From CAZKAP01 sp964550895 (GTDB taxonomy: Bacteria; Bacteroidota; Bacteroidia; Flavobacteriales; Flavobacteriaceae): a stretch of DNA of 64,000 nucleotides. Location: positions 1 through 64,000 of the forward strand of contig CAZKAP010000005.1 in assembly GCA_964550895.1 (NCBI GenBank). The letters run 5' to 3'. How positions within the stretch are numbered: position 1 is the stretch's first letter; every line of letters begins with the position of its first letter. This document shows, one piece after another, positions 1 to 8,296 of this stretch. The notes under the pieces were generated by a model, which made no database searches, was not told the origin of the DNA, and saw nothing but the letters and a program-made list of their open reading frames with translations. The position numbers and the translations under genes were made by a program.

Positions 1-65
1 GACATAGAATCAGTTATAGCGAATTTATGCGGTATAACGGTACCGATTTTATGTCTAAGCGAATC
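1..65. repeat. 65-bp direct repeat, copy 1 (148-bp period)
   Basis: Positions 1-65 recur at 149-213 with a single difference (T at 56 versus C at 204). The first 55 bases form an imperfect palindrome: 1-14 can pair with 42-55 with two mismatches, and an inner pair of 9-base arms (13-21 and 30-38, one mismatch) encloses an 8-base loop. The copy starts exactly at the window edge, so the array may continue outside. The spacer 66-148 holds no convincing gene. The function is unknown; a structured intergenic element or a piece of a tandem array is possible. Confidence 0.85.
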
Positions 66-148
66 GAGCGATATGTCTTTCTTTTATCCATCTCTACCTG
101 ACAGAACGCAACGCGTATCACGAGATTCGCGTATAGCGTTAGCTATTT

Positions 149-213
149 GACATAGAATCAGTTATAGCGAATTTATGCGGTATAACGGTACCGATTTTAT
201 GTCCAAGCGAATC
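149..213. repeat. 65-bp direct repeat, copy 2
   Basis: This is the second copy of the element at 1-65, with 64 of 65 bases identical and the same nested palindromes (149-162 with 190-203; 161-169 with 178-186). It lies downstream of the nucleotidyltransferase gene, which is read towards it. Bases 214-271 show no gene or clear terminator. Confidence 0.85.
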
Positions 214-271
214 AAACGGCAATAAGGCAATCCACGAGAATCATCCATTGGTTCTAAACGATTCTAGGCGT

Positions 272-709
272 TCAGGAAATTAGGTTAACCTTTTCTACCA
301 GTCGGTTTAATATGAGCTCAGGATCATAAATTATACGATATCCATCTTCTACCACTTTGCGGGTACCCGGATCCAAAGGACTTGTATCCGCCCAACTCAG
401 AGGGGCAAATCCAAATTCGATTTCAGACCCTTCGGAGAATCTTACATGTCGGGACCAGGTCGGCCCGTAGTTCGCATCCTGATACGATTCCAATTCCTCT
501 CCGAAACTCTTACAATCGAGTCGTCCAAGCCATTCCTCCGATCGAAATCGATTGGGTTCCCCGGTGATAAGCGACAGATCGAAATCCGAATCTGTCCTCT
601 GGGATCCCCTCGCCCATGAACCACAGAGCCCCACAGCCAGGATCTCCGGATAAATGCAAGCTAGATCGACTGCCAGGTACAGCACTTTTATCAATCGATC
701 AGGCCTCAA
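272..709 (-). CDS. Orphan nucleotidyltransferase-domain protein (MNT-like)
   Basis: The 145-residue protein carries the polymerase-beta-type nucleotidyltransferase signature: GSWARGS at 30-36 followed by SDFDL at 41-45, giving the metal-binding pair D42 and D44; E98 in the strand EIEFGF is a plausible third carboxylate. Such minimal nucleotidyltransferases transfer NMP to proteins, RNA or small molecules, and many are the antitoxin half of HEPN/MNT pairs. No HEPN partner is present on the gene's upstream side, and its downstream side is repeat DNA. It starts 4 bp after the GH30 stop codon, so it may be the last gene of that transcript. The substrate is unknown. Confidence 0.75.
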   Translation of the reverse strand: MRPDRLIKVLYLAVDLACIYPEILAVGLCGSWARGSQRTDSDFDLSLITGEPNRFRSEEWLGRLDCKSFGEELESYQDANYGPTWSRHVRFSEGSEIEFGFAPLSWADTSPLDPGTRKVVEDGYRIIYDPELILNRLVEKVNLIS

Positions 710-713
710 AAAA

Positions 714-2213
714 TTAATTATTTAAGGTTATTATGGATTGTATGGCATGCCCAGGTATACTTAATGATATAGCCGATGATTCTCCCACATACATTTTGTA
801 TTCGATGGCCTCATCACTCTGATTCATCACCACGGTAATCAGGCTGTTGTCTTCGTTCAGGAACGAGGTGCTCAACAAATGGCTGCGGCTGCTCACGGTA
901 CTGATGCGTTTCGCTCCCGGACGGACGAATTTGGAGAAGTGGCCGATGTAGTAATACGTCGGCGTATAAATGAGTTCTCCGGTTTCCGTGTCCCCGTGTA
1001 TGGGCGCAAAGCAAAAATTCTTTACGTGGTTGGGACCCCCGTTCTGGTCCAATAAAATATTCCAATCGGTCCATCCCACGGTACCCCTGTTGAAATCGTT
1101 GATCATAGAACGACCATAGCGTTCGGCATGTGGCCAGTGCTGATAGCGGTCCTGCCGGAACCCTTCCTGGCAACCCTCAGTAAACAACAGATTCTTCGTT
1201 GGGAAGGACGTATTAATATTCCCCAGATTATCGAACATGGGCTCTCCCCCGGCCCAGGTTTCGTACCAGTGAAATCCTATGCCCCAGGCGTATTTCGAAG
1301 CTTCCGGGTCTTCGAAGATGGTATTCGCACGGTGATTAATCAGGTCGCGGTTGTGGTCCCAAACAACGATCTTTTTATCGCCCAGACCTTCCCGTTCCAT
1401 GGTGGGTCCCAGGTGATTCTTCAGAAAATCCCTTTCTTCCTCTGCCGTATAAATACATGATTCCCAGCGTTGTACAGCCATGGGTTCGTTCTGTATGGTG
1501 ACGCCCCAGATCGGCATGCCCTCCGCCTCGTAGGCCTTGATAAATTTGGTGTAGTAAAGCGCCCAGGACTCATAGAATTCAGGGAGCAGCTTCCCACCTT
1601 GTAGCATGTTCTGGTTGTCCTTCATGAAGGCAGGTGGACTCCAGGGACTCGCGTATAACAGCAGCTTTCCACCGGCTGCGTCTATGGCCTTTTTGATAAG
1701 AGGAATTTTGAAGGCGCGATCCGGTGCTATGCTAAAGGTGTTGAGCTCCTTGTCCCCTTCCTCTATGTAGGTATAACTGCCACTACTGAAGTCGCAACTG
1801 TGTATAGGCGTCCGGCAAAGGGAATAGCCAATGCCCTCTTCTCTGTCGTAATACGCGCGTAGAAACTCATCCTGCTTATCTTTTGGCAGTTTCGCGAAAA
1901 CTTCGGCCGAGGCGTCGGTTACCGCACCCCCAATACCCAGGAAGGTCTGAAAAGACTTCAAGGGATTGATGAATACGGAAACCTCACTCTCCAGAGGTTG
2001 CTCGGCGGGTTCAAAGGTATGCGTTCCTGTCTTGTTCAGCCGCAGGTCCGTCTCGTGAGCCGTAGTATAAACGGTGGATGTATTTCCAGTCATATCCGTA
2101 AAAATGCTAGTTTCTGTCCCGACTTCCTCAATTTCGTCCACGGGTTTGGTTATTGCCTTCTTACAGCTCGTTGCGGAAAGGCACAGTAGGAAAATTAGTG
2201 CGACCCTTTTCAT
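714..2213 (-). CDS. GH30 family glycoside hydrolase, lipoprotein
   Basis: The 499-residue protein begins with a lipoprotein signal peptide ending LSATSC (Cys17), so it should be anchored to a membrane facing the periplasm or cell surface. The catalytic (beta/alpha)8 domain has the clan GH-A landmarks of glucosylceramidase-like GH30 enzymes: acid/base E243 in TIQNEP and nucleophile E346 in LLFTEG, with FHWYETW between them and SPWSPPAFM at 189-197. Expected activity is a retaining beta-glucosidase or beta-1,6-glucanase on beta-glucan or glycosylated lipids; the exact substrate cannot be read from sequence. It lies 50 bp after the barrel gene of the export operon on the same strand and could be transcribed with it. 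Confidence 0.85.
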   Translation of the reverse strand: MKRVALIFLLCLSATSCKKAITKPVDEIEEVGTETSIFTDMTGNTSTVYTTAHETDLRLNKTGTHTFEPAEQPLESEVSVFINPLKSFQTFLGIGGAVTDASAEVFAKLPKDKQDEFLRAYYDREEGIGYSLCRTPIHSCDFSSGSYTYIEEGDKELNTFSIAPDRAFKIPLIKKAIDAAGGKLLLYASPWSPPAFMKDNQNMLQGGKLLPEFYESWALYYTKFIKAYEAEGMPIWGVTIQNEPMAVQRWESCIYTAEEERDFLKNHLGPTMEREGLGDKKIVVWDHNRDLINHRANTIFEDPEASKYAWGIGFHWYETWAGGEPMFDNLGNINTSFPTKNLLFTEGCQEGFRQDRYQHWPHAERYGRSMINDFNRGTVGWTDWNILLDQNGGPNHVKNFCFAPIHGDTETGELIYTPTYYYIGHFSKFVRPGAKRISTVSSRSHLLSTSFLNEDNSLITVVMNQSDEAIEYKMYVGESSAISLSIPGHAIQSIITLNN

Positions 2214-2263
2214 ATGTCAGTATGTATTAAGACTACCTTCAAGTTAAACATATCCTTTGTTCA

Positions 2264-3394
2264 TTAAAATGAATACTTCAACCGGATATAACCCGCGTAA
2301 AAGTCTTCCGGCTCCCCGCCGACGAGGAGTTGGCCGATCAGGTCCAGATCCAGGTTGTCACGAGCCGACCAACTCAGATTGGGATTCAGGAATACTCCCG
2401 GTTCGCCGGGAAAATAAATCCCCGCCACTCCCCCACTGAGCAGGGGATGAAAGGTGTAGGACGCCTGTAGGAAGGTCGACCAGCGGTACGGTGAGAGGGA
2501 ACGCACATCCAGATTGCTGTTGCTGAGATTGATAGCCGTGAATCCGGTACCCGGGGAAGGGCTAGAATCGAAGAGGAAGGAGCCGTTCAGATAGAGGGAA
2601 TTCTTAAATGAATAATCCCATGATAGTGAAACCAACAGCTCATGCCGTTGCCGGTCATCCATTGGCCTGAAATAGGACAGCTCTCCCTTGAAGCCGGCTC
2701 CTTTAATATTTCCTGCCCAGCCCCCACCCATCACCAGGTTATTCTGCATTACCCCCAGGAGCGCCTGCAGATCGTAACCTCTCAAATTGGTCTTGTAAAG
2801 GGCCGATGCGGTGAGTTCGCTCCATTGGTCTGCCATCTTTATGGCCACCTCATAGCCGGAAGCGAATCCGGTGTATTTCTGAAATCGGATGGCATCCGTA
2901 CCGGGACGTTCTTCGTAGTCGAAATCAAAGAATGAATACGCATTGAATATATCATTGGGGTTCCATACCAGATTCACGCCCCAGTTGATACGCTGGCGCC
3001 CTGCGATGACACTCCAGTCCTTCCCCTCGTACTGCAATGACAACCGGTCTATCATGAAATGCAGCACTCCCTGATCGTTGTTGACCGGCATCCAGGACAG
3101 GTCGAAATAGTCATTGTTGACATCGATAAAGGCGCCGTAGTCCGGTAACCGTCTAACCAGATCGCCTGTAAAGTACCGGTTTCGCAATTCGAGTCGGGCC
3201 GAAAAGTAAGAGGAGGGCTCCCAAGCGATATTGAGCCGATGGTGCACGAGATTATCTACAAGGGAAGAACCTTGATCAGGAACGAGGATAGTAACCATAT
3301 CCTTGACATATCCTCCGACAAACCAGTGTTTTTCTTCCTGGGCGCAAAGGCTGCCTGTGAGCAGGAGACACCATAGAATTCTAGCGCCTCTCAT
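2264..3394 (-). CDS. Outer-membrane beta-barrel protein of the ABC export operon
   Basis: The 376-residue protein has a Sec signal peptide (cleavage near LCAQ, about residue 19), alternating hydrophobic/polar strands rich in Tyr, Trp and Phe through its whole length, and a C-terminal strand ending YIRLKYSF with terminal Phe, typical of outer-membrane barrels. It overlaps the upstream ATPase gene by 14 bp. No named family is recognised; weak resemblance to DUF1302-type barrels is possible. Its place as the last member of a LolA-like/FtsX/FtsX/ATPase operon suggests it is the outer-membrane acceptor or pore for the exported substrate. The role is inferred from context only. Confidence 0.7.
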   Translation of the reverse strand: MRGARILWCLLLTGSLCAQEEKHWFVGGYVKDMVTILVPDQGSSLVDNLVHHRLNIAWEPSSYFSARLELRNRYFTGDLVRRLPDYGAFIDVNNDYFDLSWMPVNNDQGVLHFMIDRLSLQYEGKDWSVIAGRQRINWGVNLVWNPNDIFNAYSFFDFDYEERPGTDAIRFQKYTGFASGYEVAIKMADQWSELTASALYKTNLRGYDLQALLGVMQNNLVMGGGWAGNIKGAGFKGELSYFRPMDDRQRHELLVSLSWDYSFKNSLYLNGSFLFDSSPSPGTGFTAINLSNSNLDVRSLSPYRWSTFLQASYTFHPLLSGGVAGIYFPGEPGVFLNPNLSWSARDNLDLDLIGQLLVGGEPEDFYAGYIRLKYSF

Positions 3395-4064
3395 CCTTCT
3401 CGATCTTCCCGTCCAAAAGGTGCACGAGTCTTCTTGCCTTTGTCATCACACGGGCATCGTGAGTCGAGAACACAAAGGTGACCTTCTCCTCGCGATTCAT
3501 CTCTGCCATGATATCCAGGAGTGATTCCGTGGCATGCGAATCCAGGTTGGCGGTCGGCTCATCCGCGAGTATTACCTGGGGCCGCGAGGCGAGCGCCCGG
3601 GCCACTGCCACTCTTTGCTGTTGTCCACCAGATAATTCCGCGGGCCGGCGGTGCAGTTCTTTTTCCATGCCCATCCGTCTGAGGAGTTCCACGGCACGAT
3701 TCCTTCGCTCCTCTTCGGGTTTTCCCTGGAGCAACATGATAAACTCTACGTTTTCAAGGGCCGTGAGTACCGGAACCAGATTGTAGGACTGGAATACGAA
3801 GCCAATGTGGTTTAATCGAAATTCCGTAAGTTCCGAATCCCTCATGCCCTCTAAATCCGTACCTGCAACCTGCACCTCTCCCCGGCTGGGTGTGTCCAGC
3901 CCTCCCATCAGATTCAGTAGGGTCGTTTTTCCACAACCCGAAGGTCCAACCAGGGAGGTAAACTCTCCTCTTTCAATGGTCAGGTCGATCCCTTGTATCG
4001 CGTGGACCGGAATGGTTTCCGGATTATAGGTTTTATGTAGATCTCGGGTTGCTATTACATTCAT
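3381..4064 (-). CDS. ABC transporter ATP-binding protein, MacB/LolD type
   Basis: The 227-residue ATPase is complete: Walker A GPSGCGKTT near residues 40-48, Q-loop in GFVFQSYNLVP, ABC signature LSGGQQQRVAVARAL, Walker B VILADEPTANLDS and the H-loop THD. The length and the FVFQSYNL Q-loop fit the LolD/MacB subgroup, which drives mechanotransmission through FtsX-type permeases rather than transport through a membrane channel. It should be a cytoplasmic subunit paired with the two permeases encoded immediately upstream (4-bp gap). The next gene overlaps it by 14 bp. Confidence 0.9.
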   Translation of the reverse strand: MNVIATRDLHKTYNPETIPVHAIQGIDLTIERGEFTSLVGPSGCGKTTLLNLMGGLDTPSRGEVQVAGTDLEGMRDSELTEFRLNHIGFVFQSYNLVPVLTALENVEFIMLLQGKPEEERRNRAVELLRRMGMEKELHRRPAELSGGQQQRVAVARALASRPQVILADEPTANLDSHATESLLDIMAEMNREEKVTFVFSTHDARVMTKARRLVHLLDGKIEKDERR

Positions 4065-4068
4065 GGGA

Positions 4069-5274
4069 TCAAATTTTTCGAATGGCCTTCAACGGATTGA
4101 GCCGTATTGCCATTACAGATGGGTAGATTGCGCCAAGTAGGGCGGTTAGGAGCACCACTCCCATAAGTATCGGGTACATGACGGAATCGATTTCCGGGTA
4201 AAATACCGTATCGTATCCGTAGGATTTCAGAGCCTCTGAATACCGACTCAAATCCAGGCCCCGCCTGCTGAGCCAACTAACCGTAATAAAGCCGAGCAGC
4301 ACCCCTATGGGCCCGGATACCACACCTAGCAGGCAGGTTTCCAGGAGGATCATCACAAACACCTTTCGCCTGTGCATACCTATTGCCCGGAGCATACCTA
4401 TTTCGCGGGTGCGCTCCAGTACCGCCATAAGCATGGTATTGATAATGCCAAAGAACAGTGCTAACATTATGATAACCATCATGGTTCGCTGGGTCATAGC
4501 GGAAGATTCCTCCATCAGATTGAACTCGGGCGCTAATTCCCTGAAGTTTTGTACCGTATCCCTGGAGTATGACGACAATTCCCTTTGAAACTGCGAAATA
4601 TCCTCTTCGCGCTTTAGCATCACGCCCAATTCATGTGCCCGGTCTGTCCCAATTAGTCGGGCCAGGTCCGAATAGCGCACGTAGATAACTGAATTGTTGA
4701 TCCTCGGGGATGCGGATTCAAATATACCCTCGACCCTGAAGGCCGCTGAAACCATCTCCCGGTCGATGTCCTGAAAGGTCAGTACGAGCTTGGAACGCAC
4801 CCCAACACTCAGCTTCTCCGCTACTTCGGCCGAAATTACGATGGGATTGCGACGGATCTTCCGAAAGTAGCTTCCTTCCAGGAGCTGTTCCTCCAAGAAC
4901 GTGGTCTGTGCCTCATTCTTCGGTTGTATACCGTAAATCTGTACCCCCCGGGTCGAGCGGCTGCTGGCCAGCATGCCTTCCACCTTCTGACGCATAGAAT
5001 ATGCCGCCACACGCTGGTCATTCAGAAGTGTGGAAAGATCCTGATCGATGGAAAGTGTGAGGTCAACTGCCGGTTCCTGCAGATACAACGGATTGTGGAT
5101 CTGTATATGGGAGTACTCATACTGAATAGAGGAGCGGGTAAATGTCTTCGTAAAACTGCCGTAGAATGAGATAATGAACACCAACGCCCAAACTCCCAAA
5201 ACCATGGAACCCATCACCGTCAGGCTCCTGCGCGGGGTTCTCCAAAGGTTTTTCCAGGCCAGCTTCAAGATCAT
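4069..5274 (-). CDS. FtsX-family ABC permease (second of two)
   Basis: The 401-residue inner-membrane protein has the MacB/LolC layout: one N-terminal membrane helix (about 18-40), a large periplasmic domain of about 220 residues, then three C-terminal helices, with the family motif RTREIGMLRAIGM at the cytoplasmic end of the second. Its start overlaps the stop of the first permease by 4 bp. A pair of different permeases with one ATPase suggests a heterodimeric LolCE-like extractor. The partner ATPase follows after 4 bp. Confidence 0.9.
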   Translation of the reverse strand: MILKLAWKNLWRTPRRSLTVMGSMVLGVWALVFIISFYGSFTKTFTRSSIQYEYSHIQIHNPLYLQEPAVDLTLSIDQDLSTLLNDQRVAAYSMRQKVEGMLASSRSTRGVQIYGIQPKNEAQTTFLEEQLLEGSYFRKIRRNPIVISAEVAEKLSVGVRSKLVLTFQDIDREMVSAAFRVEGIFESASPRINNSVIYVRYSDLARLIGTDRAHELGVMLKREEDISQFQRELSSYSRDTVQNFRELAPEFNLMEESSAMTQRTMMVIIMLALFFGIINTMLMAVLERTREIGMLRAIGMHRRKVFVMILLETCLLGVVSGPIGVLLGFITVSWLSRRGLDLSRYSEALKSYGYDTVFYPEIDSVMYPILMGVVLLTALLGAIYPSVMAIRLNPLKAIRKI

Positions 5275-6479
5275 GCTTTCAGGGCTTTAACGGTCCTTAA
5301 TTGATGAATATACCACATGGGATATAGCCCTAGAAAAAGGCTGATCAATAGCACAACCACTCCCTGACTATAAAACACCATGGCGTCCAGAGAAAATGGA
5401 AGGACGGGCTCATAACCAAAATTCTCGAAAACCTCTGCATAATCGCCAGTAAACACAATAGGGTTGTAATGAAAATACACCAGGATGGGGGCGCTTAGCA
5501 ATAATCCTATGGTCACACCCAGGAAGCTGATCAGCAGGATTTCCAAAGCCACCATTCGACGGATTTTCCCTTTCTTCATCCCTATGGCCGTAAGGATTCC
5601 AAATTCGTAGGTCCTTTCCCTGGTCATCATAAGGAAGGTGCCGAATATTCCGAATCCGATGATGGCATAGAGCACATATATCATAATCAGGCCTCCGTAA
5701 TAGTCCAGTTCAATCCCCTCTACCAGCTCCGGCATCATCTGCTTCCAGGTGCGAACTTTGAGGTCCGCGTCTACGAGTTCCGAGAGGCGATCGTACATTT
5801 CGTCCAGTGCCCGTGGGTTTTTGAGTAGGAAGGCATGGGCCGTAATCAGACCGTAGGCTCCGTAAAATTCCTGAGCCTGAGGGAGATTCATGTAAACGGC
5901 CGAACGATTAAGCTCGGGAACCGGGAATTTTAAGATACCCCCCACGGGGTACTTTCCGGCCGCATTGATCCCGTGATACCCCTGAGAAATAAAGACAATA
6001 GTGTCTCCTATGTTCAATTCGAGGTATTCGGCCAGACCCTCGGCGATCATGACCCCCCCTTCGAAATACCGGCCTTTAATCAGTTTTCGGTTCAGATAGC
6101 TGAATTTCGCTTCCTTCTCGGGCCTGACGCCCGTGATCAGGGCCCCTCGGGTTTTCTGTCCGAAGGAAGCCAGGGCAAATGAAGTGAGTCTCGGAGCGCT
6201 TAGTCCGACCTCCCCGCCCTCAAATTCCGCAGTCTCCAGTTGCTTTAAGTAAAAGCTGTTGTCCAGAATTTTTTCATTCCAGTATTTTTCATGGTGAATG
6301 GACAGGTGTCCGGTCATGAAACGCACCGAATTGTCAATCATCCGCTCGTAACTTCCGAGTTGCATGCTCTGCGTCAGGGACGCAAAGAATACCGCGAAGG
6401 CAATGGAAGAAGCGGTGATCCAGGTTCGGCGCCGGTTTCGCCAGATGTTCCTCCAGGCCAGACGCACATACATAGACAT
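5271..6479 (-). CDS. FtsX-family ABC permease (first of two)
   Basis: The 402-residue protein has the same topology as its neighbour: an N-terminal helix after RLAWRNIWRNRRRTW, a periplasmic domain, and three C-terminal helices with TREREYEFG-like coupling segment (RTYEFGILTAIGMKKGKIR). It shares the N-terminal amphipathic AWRNIWRN pattern with the second permease, which suggests duplication followed by divergence into a heterodimer. It overlaps the LolA-like gene by one base. It acts in the inner membrane. Confidence 0.9.
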   Translation of the reverse strand: MSMYVRLAWRNIWRNRRRTWITASSIAFAVFFASLTQSMQLGSYERMIDNSVRFMTGHLSIHHEKYWNEKILDNSFYLKQLETAEFEGGEVGLSAPRLTSFALASFGQKTRGALITGVRPEKEAKFSYLNRKLIKGRYFEGGVMIAEGLAEYLELNIGDTIVFISQGYHGINAAGKYPVGGILKFPVPELNRSAVYMNLPQAQEFYGAYGLITAHAFLLKNPRALDEMYDRLSELVDADLKVRTWKQMMPELVEGIELDYYGGLIMIYVLYAIIGFGIFGTFLMMTRERTYEFGILTAIGMKKGKIRRMVALEILLISFLGVTIGLLLSAPILVYFHYNPIVFTGDYAEVFENFGYEPVLPFSLDAMVFYSQGVVVLLISLFLGLYPMWYIHQLRTVKALKA

Positions 6480-7219
6480 CAGCGGAGTTTTTTCAGGTTC
6501 TGAAGGGAGAAAAACCGCGTACTCAGGGCTATTCCAAAATCGAAATCCTCATAGATCACTACGGTCTTCTGATCTGGATGATCCGCGGGTATCATCTCCA
6601 GTCGCGTAGGGATAACACGGTCATCCAGTTTCCGAATATCTGACATGATCATGGTATTGACCAGGTATCCGTCCTCATCGTAAAACTTAAAAAGCAACTG
6701 GTAGTACTCTTCCTTGGCGATATAGGCCTCTACCCTGCCCCAGACGACCGCTGCGTCTTCCTTGGGATCGAGTAAGAGCTTCCATGATGGGCGCCCATCG
6801 ATCACCGTGTCCTTGATGATGGAGTGCCTGTAGTCGTCCACTATGGAACTTTGTTTGACCAGGTCGTCGTTGGTGAAATCCGAACCCATCCAGCTTTGCA
6901 TCATCATGGAAGGTGGGAGCTTAATAATGCGGTCTATCCTGGGCTGCCAGTTCCAGAGTTCCTTGTCCCTCTTCAGGAATCCCACACCCTCGTCCCGGGC
7001 GGGCTCCATGATTACAATCAAGCTGTAATCATCCCCCAGAGTCCAGGATTTCATTCTGATCTCGCGGCTCCAGCCCGGGCGTACGATCTGCATACTCATT
7101 ACACCTTTGCTGGATTCGCCCTGCATGAGGTCATTGGCCTTTCGAATGATCTCCCGGGCCTCCTGGGCAGGAACGCCCATGAAGGACAGGAGCAATACTG
7201 CAAAGAGTAGTCTCCTCAT
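6479..7219 (-). CDS. LolA-like periplasmic outer-membrane lipoprotein-sorting protein
   Basis: The 246-residue protein has a cleavable signal peptide (about 1-18, ending VPAQ) and no lipobox, so it is soluble in the periplasm. The mature part matches the LolA-like family often called outer membrane lipoprotein-sorting protein: a half-barrel of beta strands with the conserved stretch PPSMMMQSWMGSDFTNDDL near 102-120. The canonical LolA acts as a chaperone for acylated cargo; here the gene leads an operon with two FtsX permeases, an ATPase and an outer-membrane barrel, so it is likely a dedicated carrier. The cargo, lipid or lipoprotein, is unknown. Confidence 0.85.
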   Translation of the reverse strand: MRRLLFAVLLLSFMGVPAQEAREIIRKANDLMQGESSKGVMSMQIVRPGWSREIRMKSWTLGDDYSLIVIMEPARDEGVGFLKRDKELWNWQPRIDRIIKLPPSMMMQSWMGSDFTNDDLVKQSSIVDDYRHSIIKDTVIDGRPSWKLLLDPKEDAAVVWGRVEAYIAKEEYYQLLFKFYDEDGYLVNTMIMSDIRKLDDRVIPTRLEMIPADHPDQKTVVIYEDFDFGIALSTRFFSLQNLKKLR

Positions 7220-7265
7220 TTTTATTGGGTTAGGTAGTAGTAAGCGGATATTAGCGCTCCTCTAA

Positions 7266-7299
7266 CAAATTTAGTAATCCCGAAATCGAATTCATCAAA
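7266..7299 (-). promoter_or_regulatory. Bacteroidota-type promoter of the LolA/FtsX operon
   Basis: On the minus strand a perfect -7 element TAAATTTG (7266-7273) follows a -33 element TTTG (7296-7299) after a 22-bp spacer, which fits the TTTG / TAnnTTTG consensus of this phylum. The predicted transcript start near 7261 leaves a leader of about 40 bases before the LolA-like start at 7219. Confidence 0.65.
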
Positions 7300-7333
7300 T
7301 TACCGGAAGAATCGCCGTTGCACCCTCCATCTC

Positions 7334-8296
7334 TCAGCCTCGTCGACTTCTTCGTGCGCTTTTCCATCGACCCTGGAACCTGCGAAGAATAAGGTTGCGT
7401 TTCTTGCTGTTGATAAAATATACCCCGGTAAGCAATACTACGGCCGCTACGGCGGACTGGACCGTAATTTGCTCGTCAAGGACAAGGGCTCCCAGGATGA
7501 GTGCCACTATGGGATTGACGTAGGTGGAGGTCGCTACCTTCTCAGGCGAGACGGTACGCAAGAGGAAATTAAAGGAGGTAAAGGCCACGATGCTCCCGAA
7601 TACAACCAGCAGAAGCATAGCCCAAATAGCCTCGTTTGACCAGGACGAGGGCCCTGGCCAGCGTTCGCCGAATACCAGGCTTAGCAGAAAAAGGAACAGG
7701 CCACCACAAATCATCTGATAGCCGGTGTTGACCAGATAATTCTGGGGAAGGTCGGCCGAGCCCACAAAAATACTCGCATAAGACCAGGCGAACATGCAAA
7801 AGAAAATCATGATCATACCGATCCAGGCATTTTCGGAGGCGACGATCTGTTGCTGACTGACGAGCAGGAACATCCCCGCTATGCCAAGGACTACCCCGAT
7901 GATGGAATTCAAGCTGAGTTTACTGCCCTTTATCACGTATAGCATAAACAGAACCACCAGGGGCTGGGCCGAAATTTCGAGGGCGGCGAAACCGGAATCC
8001 ACGAATTTCAGTGCCCAGACCACAAATCCATTTCCCAGTGATAGAAAAAGAAAGCCAGCGAAGGCAGTATTCATTAACTGTCGGGCTGATATGCGAATGG
8101 ATTTGCCAAAAAGCACTGCAAGGATTAACATAGTGATGCCGGCCACAGTAAATCGCACACAGGCCAACATGAAGGGATCGAGTTCGGCTACTACGATCTT
8201 ATTGAGGAGATAGGTGGATCCCCAAATGATGTAAATGGCGATAAAGGCGAGTACAATCAGGAGGTTTTTTCGGTCTCCTGCCGCCCTACTCTGCAT
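7334..8296 (-). CDS. EamA/DMT-superfamily membrane transporter
   Basis: About 320 residues with ten hydrophobic helices arranged as two EamA repeats (first ending near the GVVLGIAGMFLLV segment, second ending in AAVVLLTGVYFI). The IYIIWGSTYLLNK motif in helix 1 is characteristic of the drug/metabolite transporter superfamily. The start at 8296 was chosen because it precedes helix 1 by a normal short tail; an in-frame ATG at 8341 would add 15 residues deep inside the trehalase gene. Even so it overlaps the trehalase stop by 11 bp, so translational coupling is likely. The substrate (amino acid, sugar or metabolite) cannot be told. Confidence 0.85.
   Translation of the reverse strand: MQSRAAGDRKNLLIVLAFIAIYIIWGSTYLLNKIVVAELDPFMLACVRFTVAGITMLILAVLFGKSIRISARQLMNTAFAGFLFLSLGNGFVVWALKFVDSGFAALEISAQPLVVLFMLYVIKGSKLSLNSIIGVVLGIAGMFLLVSQQQIVASENAWIGMIMIFFCMFAWSYASIFVGSADLPQNYLVNTGYQMICGGLFLFLLSLVFGERWPGPSSWSNEAIWAMLLLVVFGSIVAFTSFNFLLRTVSPEKVATSTYVNPIVALILGALVLDEQITVQSAVAAVVLLTGVYFINSKKRNLILRRFQGRWKSARRSRRG

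Noticed and set aside
1..213. Integron attC sites
   Set aside because: The palindromes lack the GTTRRRY/RYYYAAC core sites, and no integrase or cassette series is visible.
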